From Bacteroidota bacterium (GTDB taxonomy: Bacteria > Bacteroidota > Rhodothermia > Rhodothermales > Rubricoccaceae), in the NCBI GenBank assembly GCA_022564455.1, contig JADFLK010000131.1:1-6554 (forward strand): a stretch of 6,554 nucleotides of DNA, read 5' to 3'. Positions 1-5,265 of the stretch are shown here, in pieces (positions within the stretch are counted from its first letter, which is position 1; every line of letters begins with the position of its first letter). The position numbers were made by a program, and so were the translations under genes. The notes below the pieces were generated by a model. The model did no database searches. It had not been told where the DNA came from and saw only the letters and a program-made list of their open reading frames with translations.

Positions 1-2
1 AG

Positions 3-755
3 GCTCTCTTTCAGCGTGACCGGCTGTTCACACTTCGGACCCGGCTTTCGGCCGCGTACAAGGCGCTACACGCTCTGTTGATGGGCAAAGGTTGCAGAGA
101 TTTCATCAGCGGGAAGCCCGTCGACATCATGACCTACTTCAACGAGCAGACAGACATCGATCACGTGTTTCCAAAGGCCTGGTGCATTCAGCAGGGCATC
201 CCGCCCGGAGTCTTCAACTCGATTGTGAACAAAACGCCCCTCTCGAAGCTCACCAACATCTTGGTAGGTGGCGATGCGCCCTCTGTATATCTGAAACGCA
301 TCGAAGAGCGGCACGGACTAACCGCTGACTTGCTCGACGAAATCCTTCGCACGCATCTGATAGAGCCAGAGCACTTGCGCAACGACGATTTCGAGGCGTT
401 CTTCGAGGCGCGCACCGAAGCCCTGCGCGATATCGGCCTGCCGTACAAGCAACTCGAGGACAGCGGCATCATCATGCCCGTCGTGGAGGCCTCGGTGCGG
501 TACCTGGCACCCGCCCGTTACGACGACATGCTGGAGATCGAGACGGTCTTCGAGGAAATCCCGCGCGTCCGCGTCACCATCTCCTACACGGTTCGGCGGG
601 AAAACGAAGATACGGTGCTCGCTACCGGAACGGTCGTCCTCTGTTTTGTGGATACCGAGCGCGGCCGCCCGATTCCAGCGCCAAAAGCCATCCGTGACGC
701 CTTCTCCAGCGAGTTTCCCGCCGAGTTGTCGCAGACAGGGGAGGCTAAAGCGTGA
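3..755 (+). CDS. Chimeric protein: DUF262/DUF1524 HNH nuclease C-terminus fused to N-truncated YbgC-like hotdog thioesterase (5' end outside window)
   Basis: The frame is open to the left edge, so the gene starts upstream; the TTG at 78 and ATG at 81 are internal, because codons 3-77 already read as family sequence ([20 protein letters not shown]). The first part, to about base 410, matches the C-terminus of DUF262/DUF1524 proteins (GmrSD-like, linked to modification-dependent restriction): an HNH-like [11 protein letters not shown] with His at 162-164, then [13 protein letters not shown] and GGDAPSVYL, ending [22 protein letters not shown]. From about 411 the frame continues as a YbgC-type acyl-CoA thioesterase: [39 protein letters not shown], then ATGTVV and FVDTERGRP. 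The usual first 30 or so thioesterase residues, including the catalytic-Asp segment (YxDTD-like), are absent, so thioesterase activity is doubtful. The nuclease part lacks only its last few usual residues. No frameshift or stop lies at the joint. It could be a genuine fusion, a recombination scar or an assembly chimera. Confidence 0.8.
   Translation, partial: ALFQRDRLFTLRTRLSAAYKALHALLMGKGCRDFISGKPVDIMTYFNEQTDIDHVFPKAWCIQQGIPPGVFNSIVNKTPLSKLTNILVGGDAPSVYLKRIEERHGLTADLLDEILRTHLIEPEHLRNDDFEAFFEARTEALRDIGLPYKQLEDSGIIMPVVEASVRYLAPARYDDMLEIETVFEEIPRVRVTISYTVRRENEDTVLATGTVVLCFVDTERGRPIPAPKAIRDAFSSEFPAELSQTGEAKA
737..744 (+). promoter_or_regulatory. Shine-Dalgarno for the truncated DUF3052-like gene
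   Basis: AGGGGAGG lies 7 bases before the GTG at 752, inside the last codons of the thioesterase part. It is the strongest ribosome binding site seen in the window. It supports GTG 752 as a real, translationally coupled start, although the gene behind it is now cut short. Confidence 0.6.
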
Positions 756-892
756 GTGCTGCAGGCTACTCGGGTACGCCCCTGGAAAGGGAGAAGGGAG
801 AAGGGGATATCAAAGCTCCAAATTCCAAGCACGAAGCACCAAGCACGAAATCCCACTTCCCAAGCCCGAAATCCGAAATCCGAAATCAATAA
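752..892 (+). pseudogene. Truncated 5' remnant of a DUF3052-like gene, read-through into repeat
   Basis: A GTG start overlaps the preceding stop as GTGA and is preceded by AGGGGAGG. The first 11 codons read [11 protein letters not shown], which I recognise as the usual N-terminus of small DUF3052-family proteins (these normally continue with KKLGIK-like sequence and run well over 100 residues). After base 784 the similarity stops and the frame runs through the low-complexity repeat, giving only charged filler residues until TAA at 890-892. Bases 752-784 are therefore the surviving gene start and 785-892 is repeat sequence. The spacing suggests that the thioesterase and DUF3052-like genes once formed a coupled pair. 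Identification rests on 11 residues plus the start signals, so it is probable rather than certain. Confidence 0.5.
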
Positions 893-918
893 TCCGAAAT
901 CGGATTCCTCACAGATCC
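785..918 (+). repeat. Intergenic low-complexity repeat element, copy 1
   Basis: This stretch has three layers in order. First comes a purine-rich part with the 7-base unit GGGAGAA repeated (about 787-806). Next, AAGCAC occurs three times at 827-832, 834-839 and 841-846. Then CCGAAAT occurs three times in tandem at 866-872, 873-879 and 880-886, with a fourth copy at 894-900. It ends in AGATCCC just before nadC. One frame gives the peptide [11 protein letters not shown], a kind of spurious peptide I recall from repeat-rich intergenic regions of several phyla. It directly follows the broken DUF3052-like gene and supplies essentially the whole leader of nadC. It codes for nothing convincing and carries no transposase. 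A related copy lies at about 5060-5265 on the opposite strand. Confidence 0.65.
891..906 (+). repeat. Small perfect hairpin at the end of repeat copy 1
   Basis: AATCCG (891-896) and CGGATT (901-906) are perfect inverted repeats around the 4-base loop AAAT. The fourth CCGAAAT unit forms part of the left arm and loop. It lies 18 bases before the nadC start codon, so it would be in the leader if transcription starts within or before the repeat. No T-tract follows, so it is not a good intrinsic terminator. Confidence 0.45.
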
Positions 919-924
919 CAAACC

Positions 925-1809
925 ATGCTGCCCATCCCCGATTCCATAGCTGACGACCTCGGCGCCCTGATTACTCGGGCGCTCGCAGAGGATGTGGGCC
1001 ACGGGGACGTAACCACGTTAGCCACCATCGCCGCCGGCCAACAGGCCAGGGCCGAGTTTCTTGCGAAAGCTGATGGGACTCTTGCAGGTCTAGCTGTAGT
1101 TGAGCGCGTTTTCAAGGCCGTTGACACAGATCTGGTTGCCTCCTGGACAATCTCCGATGGGGACATAGTAACTGCTGGTACAGTTTTCGGGGAGGTTGTG
1201 GGTGCCGCACGATCCATCCTCACCGCGGAGCGCCTCGCCCTCAACCTGATGCAGCGCATGAGCGGCATCGCTACGGCTTCGCATCGGATGGCAGAGGCCG
1301 CGCACCCCGCTACCATTCTCGATACGCGAAAAACAGCGCCCGGCCTCCGGCTTCTCGACAAGTGGGCTGTGCTGCTCGGAGGGGCCTCCAACCACCGAGC
1401 GGGCCTGTACGACATGGTCCTGATTAAGGACAACCACATCGCATCGGCGGGCGGAATCGAGGCGGCAGTTCGCGCTGCGCAAACGTACCTGCGAGACAAC
1501 AAACTCAATCTTGCCATCGAGATCGAAACACGGACCCTCGACGAAGTGGACGAGGTGCTTCGGGTGGGCGGCGTGGACCGCATCATGCTGGACAACATGG
1601 CCCGCAAGACAGAAGATGGACTCGACACGTCTTTGCTGGCTGAGGCCGTCCGCCGCATCGGCGGCCGGTTCGAGACGGAGGCTTCCGGCAACGTGACGCT
1701 GGACACCGTTCCGGCCATCGCCGCGACCGGCGTGGACTTCATCTCGAGCGGGGCGCTCACGCACTCTGTAGAAGCGCTCGACATCTCGCTGAAAGTGATC
1801 CTGGTCTGA
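925..1809 (+). CDS. nadC: Nicotinate-nucleotide pyrophosphorylase (carboxylating), quinolinate phosphoribosyltransferase
   Basis: This cytosolic enzyme of de novo NAD synthesis converts quinolinate and PRPP to nicotinate mononucleotide, CO2 and pyrophosphate. The product is 294 residues, normal for the family. Visible motifs are [10 protein letters not shown] (residues 22-31), [12 protein letters not shown] (106-117), the substrate-binding DTRKTAPG (133-140), GGASNHR (152-158), LIKDNH (166-171), EIETRT (199-204), IMLDNM (220-225), EASGNV (252-257) and the phosphate-binding end ISSGALTHS (273-281). ATG 925 was chosen because the frame further upstream (to 646) only translates the repeat and the thioesterase tail out of frame, and MLPIPDS begins the family-like part. 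No Shine-Dalgarno is seen; the context is AACCATG. nadA and nadB are not in the window, so the gene stands alone behind the repeat. Confidence 0.95.
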   Translation: MLPIPDSIADDLGALITRALAEDVGHGDVTTLATIAAGQQARAEFLAKADGTLAGLAVVERVFKAVDTDLVASWTISDGDIVTAGTVFGEVVGAARSILTAERLALNLMQRMSGIATASHRMAEAAHPATILDTRKTAPGLRLLDKWAVLLGGASNHRAGLYDMVLIKDNHIASAGGIEAAVRAAQTYLRDNKLNLAIEIETRTLDEVDEVLRVGGVDRIMLDNMARKTEDGLDTSLLAEAVRRIGGRFETEASGNVTLDTVPAIAATGVDFISSGALTHSVEALDISLKVILV

Positions 1810-1814
1810 TAGCT

Positions 1815-1860
1815 AAAGGGGCGTACTTTTACTCTTTTTCTTGTTGCATCACGCCCTTTT
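1815..1860 (+). terminator. Possible terminator after nadC
   Basis: AAAGGGGCGT (1815-1824) can pair with ACGCCCTTTT (1851-1860) over 10 bp with one G-T pair. The loop is long (26 bases) and T-rich. The right arm ends in TTTT, but no further U-run follows. It sits 5 bases after the nadC stop and before the next gene on the same strand. The position is right but the shape is imperfect. Confidence 0.35.
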
Positions 1861-1903
1861 CCTACCTTCCTTGCAACTGTGACATCCTCCACCCTCACAT
1901 ACC

Positions 1904-3202
1904 ATGCTTGCACGTCTCGTTCTTGCCACCGCCTTTCTTGCCACGTCCTTTGGGGCTTCAGCTCAATCCAGCGAAGGGCTTACCCTGCTTGGACAACTCG
2001 ATCCGAGCACCAGTTCCTATGCCGACATCTGGGGCTACACGAGCTCCGGTGGTACGGAGTACGCTCTCTTGTGCATGAATAATGTCGGTGTGAGCATTAT
2101 CGACATCACGAACAACCAACCTGTTGAAGTCGGCCGCTTCACCACGAGCGGCGACTGCTTCGACGTGAAGGCATACGACCACTATGGTTACGTGGTGCAT
2201 GGCGGAAGTGGAACCAATCTTCGAATCTTTGACCTCGCCGACCCGACCAGCCCTACCCAGGTAGGCACGCTACCGCAGGATGCCCACAACATCGCCATCT
2301 TCGGCGACTACCTCTACATGATGGGCGGCAACCCGCAGGGTTTGGCAATCTACTCGCTGTTACCCGACCCTACCTCGCCGCAATTAGTAGGCACGCACGA
2401 CCCCTACTACTACCACGATATTCTGGTCCGCGGGGACACGCTGTACGCAGCGGCCATCTTTGGCCAGGGTATTGACATTCTGGATATCTCAGACCGGTCG
2501 CAACCGTCGCTGATCGCCAACTTCAATTACCCTGGAAGCGGCGCCCACAACGTCTGTTCGACCGACGATGGAAGCCACATTTTTGTAGGTGATGAGATCG
2601 GTTCTGGCCAGTGGACGCGCACGTTTGACGTCCGCGATCCTCTGAACGCTGCGTTAGTCTCGGAGTTGATTGTCAATACAAACGCGACCGTCCACAACTG
2701 CTACGTGAAGGACGACATCATCTACATCGCCCATTACAGTGAGGGCATGCGTGTATGGGATGTGCGCGACCCGGTGAACCCCGTCGAGATCGCATACTAC
2801 GTGACTGGAGGGGCATGGACGGCCTTTCCACATTTTGAATCGGGCAAGGTCATCCTCTCTGACATTGGTACGGGACTTTACGTCTTTCTCATTGATGTCT
2901 TGCCGACCGCCGATGAGCCAACAGGGAGCGAGTTGCCGTCCGGATTTGCGCTGGAAGCTGCCTACCCCAATCCCTTCAATCCGAGCACGACGCTTCGCTT
3001 CACTCTCGAAACAGACGCCGAGATCCGCCTTGCGATTTTGGATGCCCTGGGCCGTGAGGTCGCTCTGGTTGCGGAAGGAACCTATGCAGCAGGCCGGCAC
3101 GAGGCCATCTTCGATGCCGAGCACCTGCCGAGCGGTCTCTACCTCGTGCGGTTGGAATCGGAGGGCCGTGTGGATTCCCAACGCATCACCTTGCTCAAAT
3201 AG
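1904..3202 (+). CDS. Secreted beta-propeller protein, choice-of-anchor B / LVIVD-repeat type, with T9SS sorting domain
   Basis: The 432-residue product starts with a Sec signal peptide (MLARLVLATAFLATSFGASAQ, cleavage likely after about 19-21). Residues about 25-335 are repeats of 40-50 residues with a shared pattern: a His-containing blade start (AHNIAIFGDYLY, YYHDILVRGDTLY, AHNVCSTDDGSH, VHNCYVKDDIIY), then an LxIxD-like strand (LRIFDLADPTSP, IDILDISDRSQP, MRVWDVRDPVNP). This is the LVIVD / choice-of-anchor B pattern, also shown by YADIWGY near residue 39 and IIDIT. The last 89 residues (from 344) form a type A T9SS C-terminal domain: AYPNPFNPSTTLRF, LDALGREVA, LPSGLYLVRL and final ITLLK. 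The protein should cross the outer membrane by the Por system and be surface-bound or released. No enzymatic function can be assigned. It converges on the RlpA gene with only 21 bases between stops. Confidence 0.88.
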   Translation: MLARLVLATAFLATSFGASAQSSEGLTLLGQLDPSTSSYADIWGYTSSGGTEYALLCMNNVGVSIIDITNNQPVEVGRFTTSGDCFDVKAYDHYGYVVHGGSGTNLRIFDLADPTSPTQVGTLPQDAHNIAIFGDYLYMMGGNPQGLAIYSLLPDPTSPQLVGTHDPYYYHDILVRGDTLYAAAIFGQGIDILDISDRSQPSLIANFNYPGSGAHNVCSTDDGSHIFVGDEIGSGQWTRTFDVRDPLNAALVSELIVNTNATVHNCYVKDDIIYIAHYSEGMRVWDVRDPVNPVEIAYYVTGGAWTAFPHFESGKVILSDIGTGLYVFLIDVLPTADEPTGSELPSGFALEAAYPNPFNPSTTLRFTLETDAEIRLAILDALGREVALVAEGTYAAGRHEAIFDAEHLPSGLYLVRLESEGRVDSQRITLLK

Positions 3203-3223
3203 GGCATCCAGTCTGTGCGCCGT

Positions 3224-3703
3224 TCACACGTGCCGCTCCTTTCGCGGCGGAGGCGGCTGACGGCTCGGCAGCGTAGCCGGGTCGACAATCTCGTAATCAA
3301 TACGGGCCAAACCACTGAAGCCTAGTTGTCGCGCAGCCTCACCCGACATATCGAGTTGCCGGCCGCGAATATATGGCCCGCGATCATTAATCCGAACAAT
3401 GATGGTTCGTCCGTTGCGCCTGTTGGACACACGAACGAGCGTCCCGAACGGAAGCGTTTTGTGCGCGGCCGATACGGCGTAATGATTGTAGCGTTCACCA
3501 TTCGCCGTCAGATTGCCGTGTAGGGAGCGGGCGTACCTGCTGGCAACACCGCGACTGAGTACGCGATCAGCAGCGCGTTGGCCGCCCGGCGCAATACGCT
3601 CAATGCGCTCAACCTGCCGGCCGGCATCGTCACTCTGGGCATTGGCCGGCGCGGCAAGAAGCAGTGCCAACGCACCCGGTAGAAATAGAATGGCTCGATT
3701 CAT
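3224..3703 (-). CDS. RlpA-like septal ring protein / lytic transglycosylase, double-psi beta-barrel
   Basis: The product is 159 residues from ATG 3703. A TTG at 3715 would add four residues, but the ATG places the Sec signal peptide (MNRAILFLPG...LLLAAPANA) directly at the start. After a short linker the RlpA barrel follows: GVASRYARSLHGNLTANGERYN (about 52-73), AAHKTLPFGTLVRV (79-92), IVRINDRGPYIRGRQLDMS (102-120). The His (81) and Asp (107) match the two active-site residues reported for Pseudomonas RlpA, so cleavage of naked glycan strands is plausible. There is no lipobox Cys after the signal peptide and no C-terminal SPOR domain, so it is probably a soluble periplasmic or secreted single-domain form rather than a divisome-targeted lipoprotein. 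The tail ends in a Pro/Arg-rich stretch (PSRQPPPPRKERHV). It is transcribed divergently from plsY. Confidence 0.9.
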   Translation of the reverse strand: MNRAILFLPGALALLLAAPANAQSDDAGRQVERIERIAPGGQRAADRVLSRGVASRYARSLHGNLTANGERYNHYAVSAAHKTLPFGTLVRVSNRRNGRTIIVRINDRGPYIRGRQLDMSGEAARQLGFSGLARIDYEIVDPATLPSRQPPPPRKERHV

Positions 3704-3922
3704 AGCAATCGGCAAAGGACTCGAAAACGTGGCACTCTCTTCATATCACGCCACAAAATAGAGCACGTCGACAAAAGTAATGCCTGAAACATGCTCGATT
3801 GACAGCGACTCCCAACACCAGGCTTACCCTGGGGTTCCGTCTTAACGGCTTCTTGCCCATCCCTAAATAGAGGCTCCAATTGACTGAAAGCCGTACTTTC
3901 CGGCTCTCTTTCTTCCCGCCTG
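3704..3922. other. Divergent intergenic region between rlpA-like gene and plsY
   Basis: No coding sequence is seen here. It must carry the leaders, and probably promoters, of both flanking genes. A TTGACA at 3799-3804 points towards plsY but has no convincing -10 at normal spacing. A TATTTTG on the minus strand (3760-3754) points towards the rlpA-like gene, again without a matching upstream box. Three short hairpins lie on the plsY side (3814-3836, 3837-3848 and 3889-3905). Confidence 0.5.
3814..3848 (+). repeat. Two adjacent small hairpins upstream of plsY
   Basis: The first hairpin pairs AACACCAGG (3814-3822) with CCTGGGGTT (3828-3836), 8 of 9 pairs, around CTTAC. The second pairs CCGT (3837-3840) with ACGG (3845-3848) around CTTA. 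They abut and share CTTA in the loop. They lie 75-110 bases before the plsY start and could be leader structures or chance; neither is followed by a T-run. Confidence 0.3.
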
Positions 3923-4594
3923 TTGCCCACCCTCTTCACCATTCTGGTCGTCAGCTACCTGTTGGGTTCCATCCCAAACAGCGTTATTGCCGGACGGGTT
4001 CGAGGGATTGATCTGCACAAGATGGGCAGCGGCAACGCCGGCACCGCCAATGTTTTCCGTGCGCTCGGCAAAGGAGCCGGTACACTCGTCTTTGTTGGAG
4101 ATGTACTGAAAGGGCTTCTGGCCACAGTTGTGGCAAGCCAACTTCGCTTTGGCGACGGATTGCCTCTGTGGCTCGGCCCCGATTCGGATGCGTGGATCAG
4201 GGTTTTCGCGGGCTCAGCGGCTATACTTGGCCACGTGTATACGCTCATCGGGCGGTACTTCTACGGCACATTTCGCGGGGGCAAGGGCGTCGCCACGGGT
4301 CTGGGGATGCTCCTCGGCCTCATCCCCGTAGCCATTGGTGTCGCCATCGTAATCTTTGCAGTGCTCGTCTACACCACGCGCTTCGTATCGTTGGGCTCCA
4401 TCCTCTCCACGCTGTCGCTGCCGTTCAGTCTGCTGATCCAGCGTGGTCCGTTCGGGTGGGACATCCCCGGCCCCATCTTCGGGTTCACGCTGGTCGTTCC
4501 GTTGTTCATCCTGTATACCCATCGAGCGAACGTCAAGCGCCTGCTGGCCGGAACCGAACGACAAATTGAAAAGCGCACAGAAGTGGTCTCGTGA
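3923..4594 (+). CDS. plsY: Acyl-phosphate:glycerol-3-phosphate acyltransferase PlsY
   Basis: This integral inner-membrane enzyme transfers an acyl group from acyl-phosphate to glycerol-3-phosphate, the first step of phospholipid synthesis. It normally works with PlsX, which is not in the window. The product is 223 residues. Motifs are LLGSIPNSVIAGR (13-25), the glycine-rich GSGNAGTANVFRALG (35-49), GHVYTLIG (103-110), FRGGKGVATGLGMLLGL (117-133) and the end HRANVKRLLAGTE (200-212). At least four hydrophobic segments are visible (about 3-22, 54-72, 131-152 and 184-198). The start is not ATG: TTG 3923 places the first membrane helix correctly, the frame is closed by TGA at 3881-3883, and no in-frame ATG exists before residue 34. 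Two oddities are the order GTANV where most family members have GATNV, and about four extra residues between GH and RGGKG (RYFYGT region). Confidence 0.92.
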   Translation: MPTLFTILVVSYLLGSIPNSVIAGRVRGIDLHKMGSGNAGTANVFRALGKGAGTLVFVGDVLKGLLATVVASQLRFGDGLPLWLGPDSDAWIRVFAGSAAILGHVYTLIGRYFYGTFRGGKGVATGLGMLLGLIPVAIGVAIVIFAVLVYTTRFVSLGSILSTLSLPFSLLIQRGPFGWDIPGPIFGFTLVVPLFILYTHRANVKRLLAGTERQIEKRTEVVS

Positions 4595-4596
4595 AC

Positions 4597-4614
4597 GAAC
4601 CCGGCTTCGGGTTC
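4597..4614. terminator. Bidirectional terminator-like hairpin between converging plsY and protease genes
   Basis: GAACCCG (4597-4603) and CGGGTTC (4608-4614) are a perfect 7 bp inverted repeat around GCTT. It fills the 19-base gap between the two converging genes, and its last base is part of the minus-strand stop codon. No T-run follows on either strand, so it may act as a barrier hairpin rather than a textbook intrinsic terminator. Confidence 0.5.
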
Positions 4615-5030
4615 TATGGATAAAAATCCTTAGGCCGGACTAAAGAACCTAGGTGATACAGGATTGCCGGGTCCACTAAAAGCCGCCCCGCCATCGCTTC
4701 GCGCCCGAGGAGCATGGGCAGTTGCATCGTCGTTCGGTCGGCAAGGGTCAGTTCGATGGGCCACGAGGGTGCATCCACACGGACGCCCAACCGAAGCATC
4801 GCCGAGATGACAAAGCGTAGCTCGGCGTGCCCACTTGAGTCGGTGACCTCTCGCTGATCGACAACAGGCGCCTCGCAAACAACATCCACGTCTGAAATGG
4901 GCTGGGTGCGGAAGCGGACGAAGGCCTGCCCGTCGCGCTCGAAGGATTCGATGTCTCGGGCGTGCAGTGCCGAGGTCGCTGCGCCTGTATCGACCTTGGC
5001 CTCGATGGCGAGCAAGCCCAATTCAGGCAA
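4614..5030 (-). CDS. Retropepsin-like aspartic protease, RimB / DUF785 'ATP-dependent zinc protease' family; start codon unclear
   Basis: The visible family features are AKVDTGAATSALHA (residues 11-24 from TTG 5030) with the retropepsin-type catalytic Asp-Thr-Gly-Ala, VRFRTQP (38-44), and the C-terminal LLGREAMAGRLLVDP (107-121). In Pseudomonas, members (RimB) act with the ribosomal-protein glutamate ligase RimK; no rimK is in view. The TTG at 5030 is the first standard start codon, but eight codons upstream still encode conserved family sequence (GWREWLA, 5031-5051). The true product therefore probably begins near 5054. There the codon is ATA in the context ACCATA, and the frame meets TAA at 5075-5073 without any ATG, GTG or other TTG. 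The original start seems mutated or displaced by the adjoining repeat. The gene may use ATA, use TTG with a shortened N-terminus, or be poorly expressed. The canonical Arg after DTGA is Ala here. Confidence 0.82.
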   Translation of the reverse strand: MPELGLLAIEAKVDTGAATSALHARDIESFERDGQAFVRFRTQPISDVDVVCEAPVVDQREVTDSSGHAELRFVISAMLRLGVRVDAPSWPIELTLADRTTMQLPMLLGREAMAGRLLVDPAILYHLGSLVRPKDFYP

Positions 5031-5059
5031 TGCCAGCCACTCGCGCCAGCCTATGGTTA

Positions 5060-5265
5060 TGGGATTGCTGATTTAGGATTTGGGATATCGGATGGGGCAG
5101 ATGGGGAGGTAGCCAGATAGGCAGGTAGGAGTTTTTGGAGAACCATACGCGGTTAGCGTTTTCAGCCCGAAGCTATCCACAGACCTCTATCGTATTTCCA
5201 ATGGAATGACCCCTATTTGGCTATCTCACTATCTGTCTATCTCCCCTTCTCACTTCTCCCTTTTC
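5060..5265 (-). repeat. Intergenic low-complexity repeat element, copy 2 (minus orientation)
   Basis: This gap between pyrB and the protease resembles copy 1 when read on the minus strand. It begins with purine-rich GGGAGAAGTGAGAAGGGG-like sequence (rc of about 5244-5258) and ends with ATCCCAAATCCTAAATC and CAATCCC (rc of about 5063-5087) right before the protease. In one minus frame the end reads IPNPKSAIP, echoing NPKSEI of copy 1. Unlike copy 1 it contains a long imperfect inverted repeat (arms 5103-5128 and 5221-5246). Its middle (about 5129-5220) shows no gene. It occupies the region where a pyrB terminator or the protease promoter would be expected. Confidence 0.5.
5103..5246. repeat. 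Imperfect inverted repeat inside repeat copy 2
   Basis: The left arm at 5103-5128 (GGGGAGGTAG followed by CCAGATAG) pairs with the right arm at 5221-5246 (CTATCTCACT followed by ATCTGTCT) at 21 of 26 positions. The 92 bases between the arms hold no ORF of note. The arms are themselves built from short GATAG/GGTAG units. This could be the foldback of a small non-autonomous element or a coincidence of two simple-sequence tracts; no target-site duplication was identified. Confidence 0.5.

Noticed and set aside
866..900. CRISPR-like short repeats
   Set aside because: The units are 7 bases in direct tandem without unique spacers; this is simple-sequence repeat, not an array.
646..924. Upstream in-frame extension of nadC to 646 (387 residues)
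   Set aside because: The extra residues translate the thioesterase tail out of frame and the simple repeat; NadC family similarity begins only at ATG 925.
756..953. 65-residue reading frame rich in [15 protein letters not shown] sequence
   Set aside because: It is a translation of the repeat itself with no start signals; low-complexity output, not a gene.
1040..1200. Stretch of nadC that looks lower in GC than the rest
   Set aside because: The protein is uniformly NadC-like across it; no breakpoint or foreign signal was found, and composition was judged only by eye.
1090..1764. Second minus-strand frame inside nadC (224 residues)
   Set aside because: It lies wholly within a confidently assigned gene and has no family features.
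1840..1870. Possible Bacteroidota-type promoter (TTG with TACCTTCC 19 bases later) before the secreted protein
   Set aside because: Spacing is acceptable but the -7 box matches TAnnTTTG poorly, and it overlaps the possible nadC terminator.
909..1913. Long minus-strand open frame (334 residues) antisense to nadC
   Set aside because: It is rich in Ser, Arg and Thr, has no recognisable domain and mirrors the codon pattern of nadC; a shadow frame.
3754..3804. TATTTTG (minus) and TTGACA (plus) as promoters of the rlpA-like gene and plsY
   Set aside because: Neither has a partner box at proper spacing; kept only as notes in the intergenic entry.
5173..5181. DnaA-box-like CTATCCACA
   Set aside because: A single site with one mismatch, no cluster, no AT-rich region or origin genes nearby.
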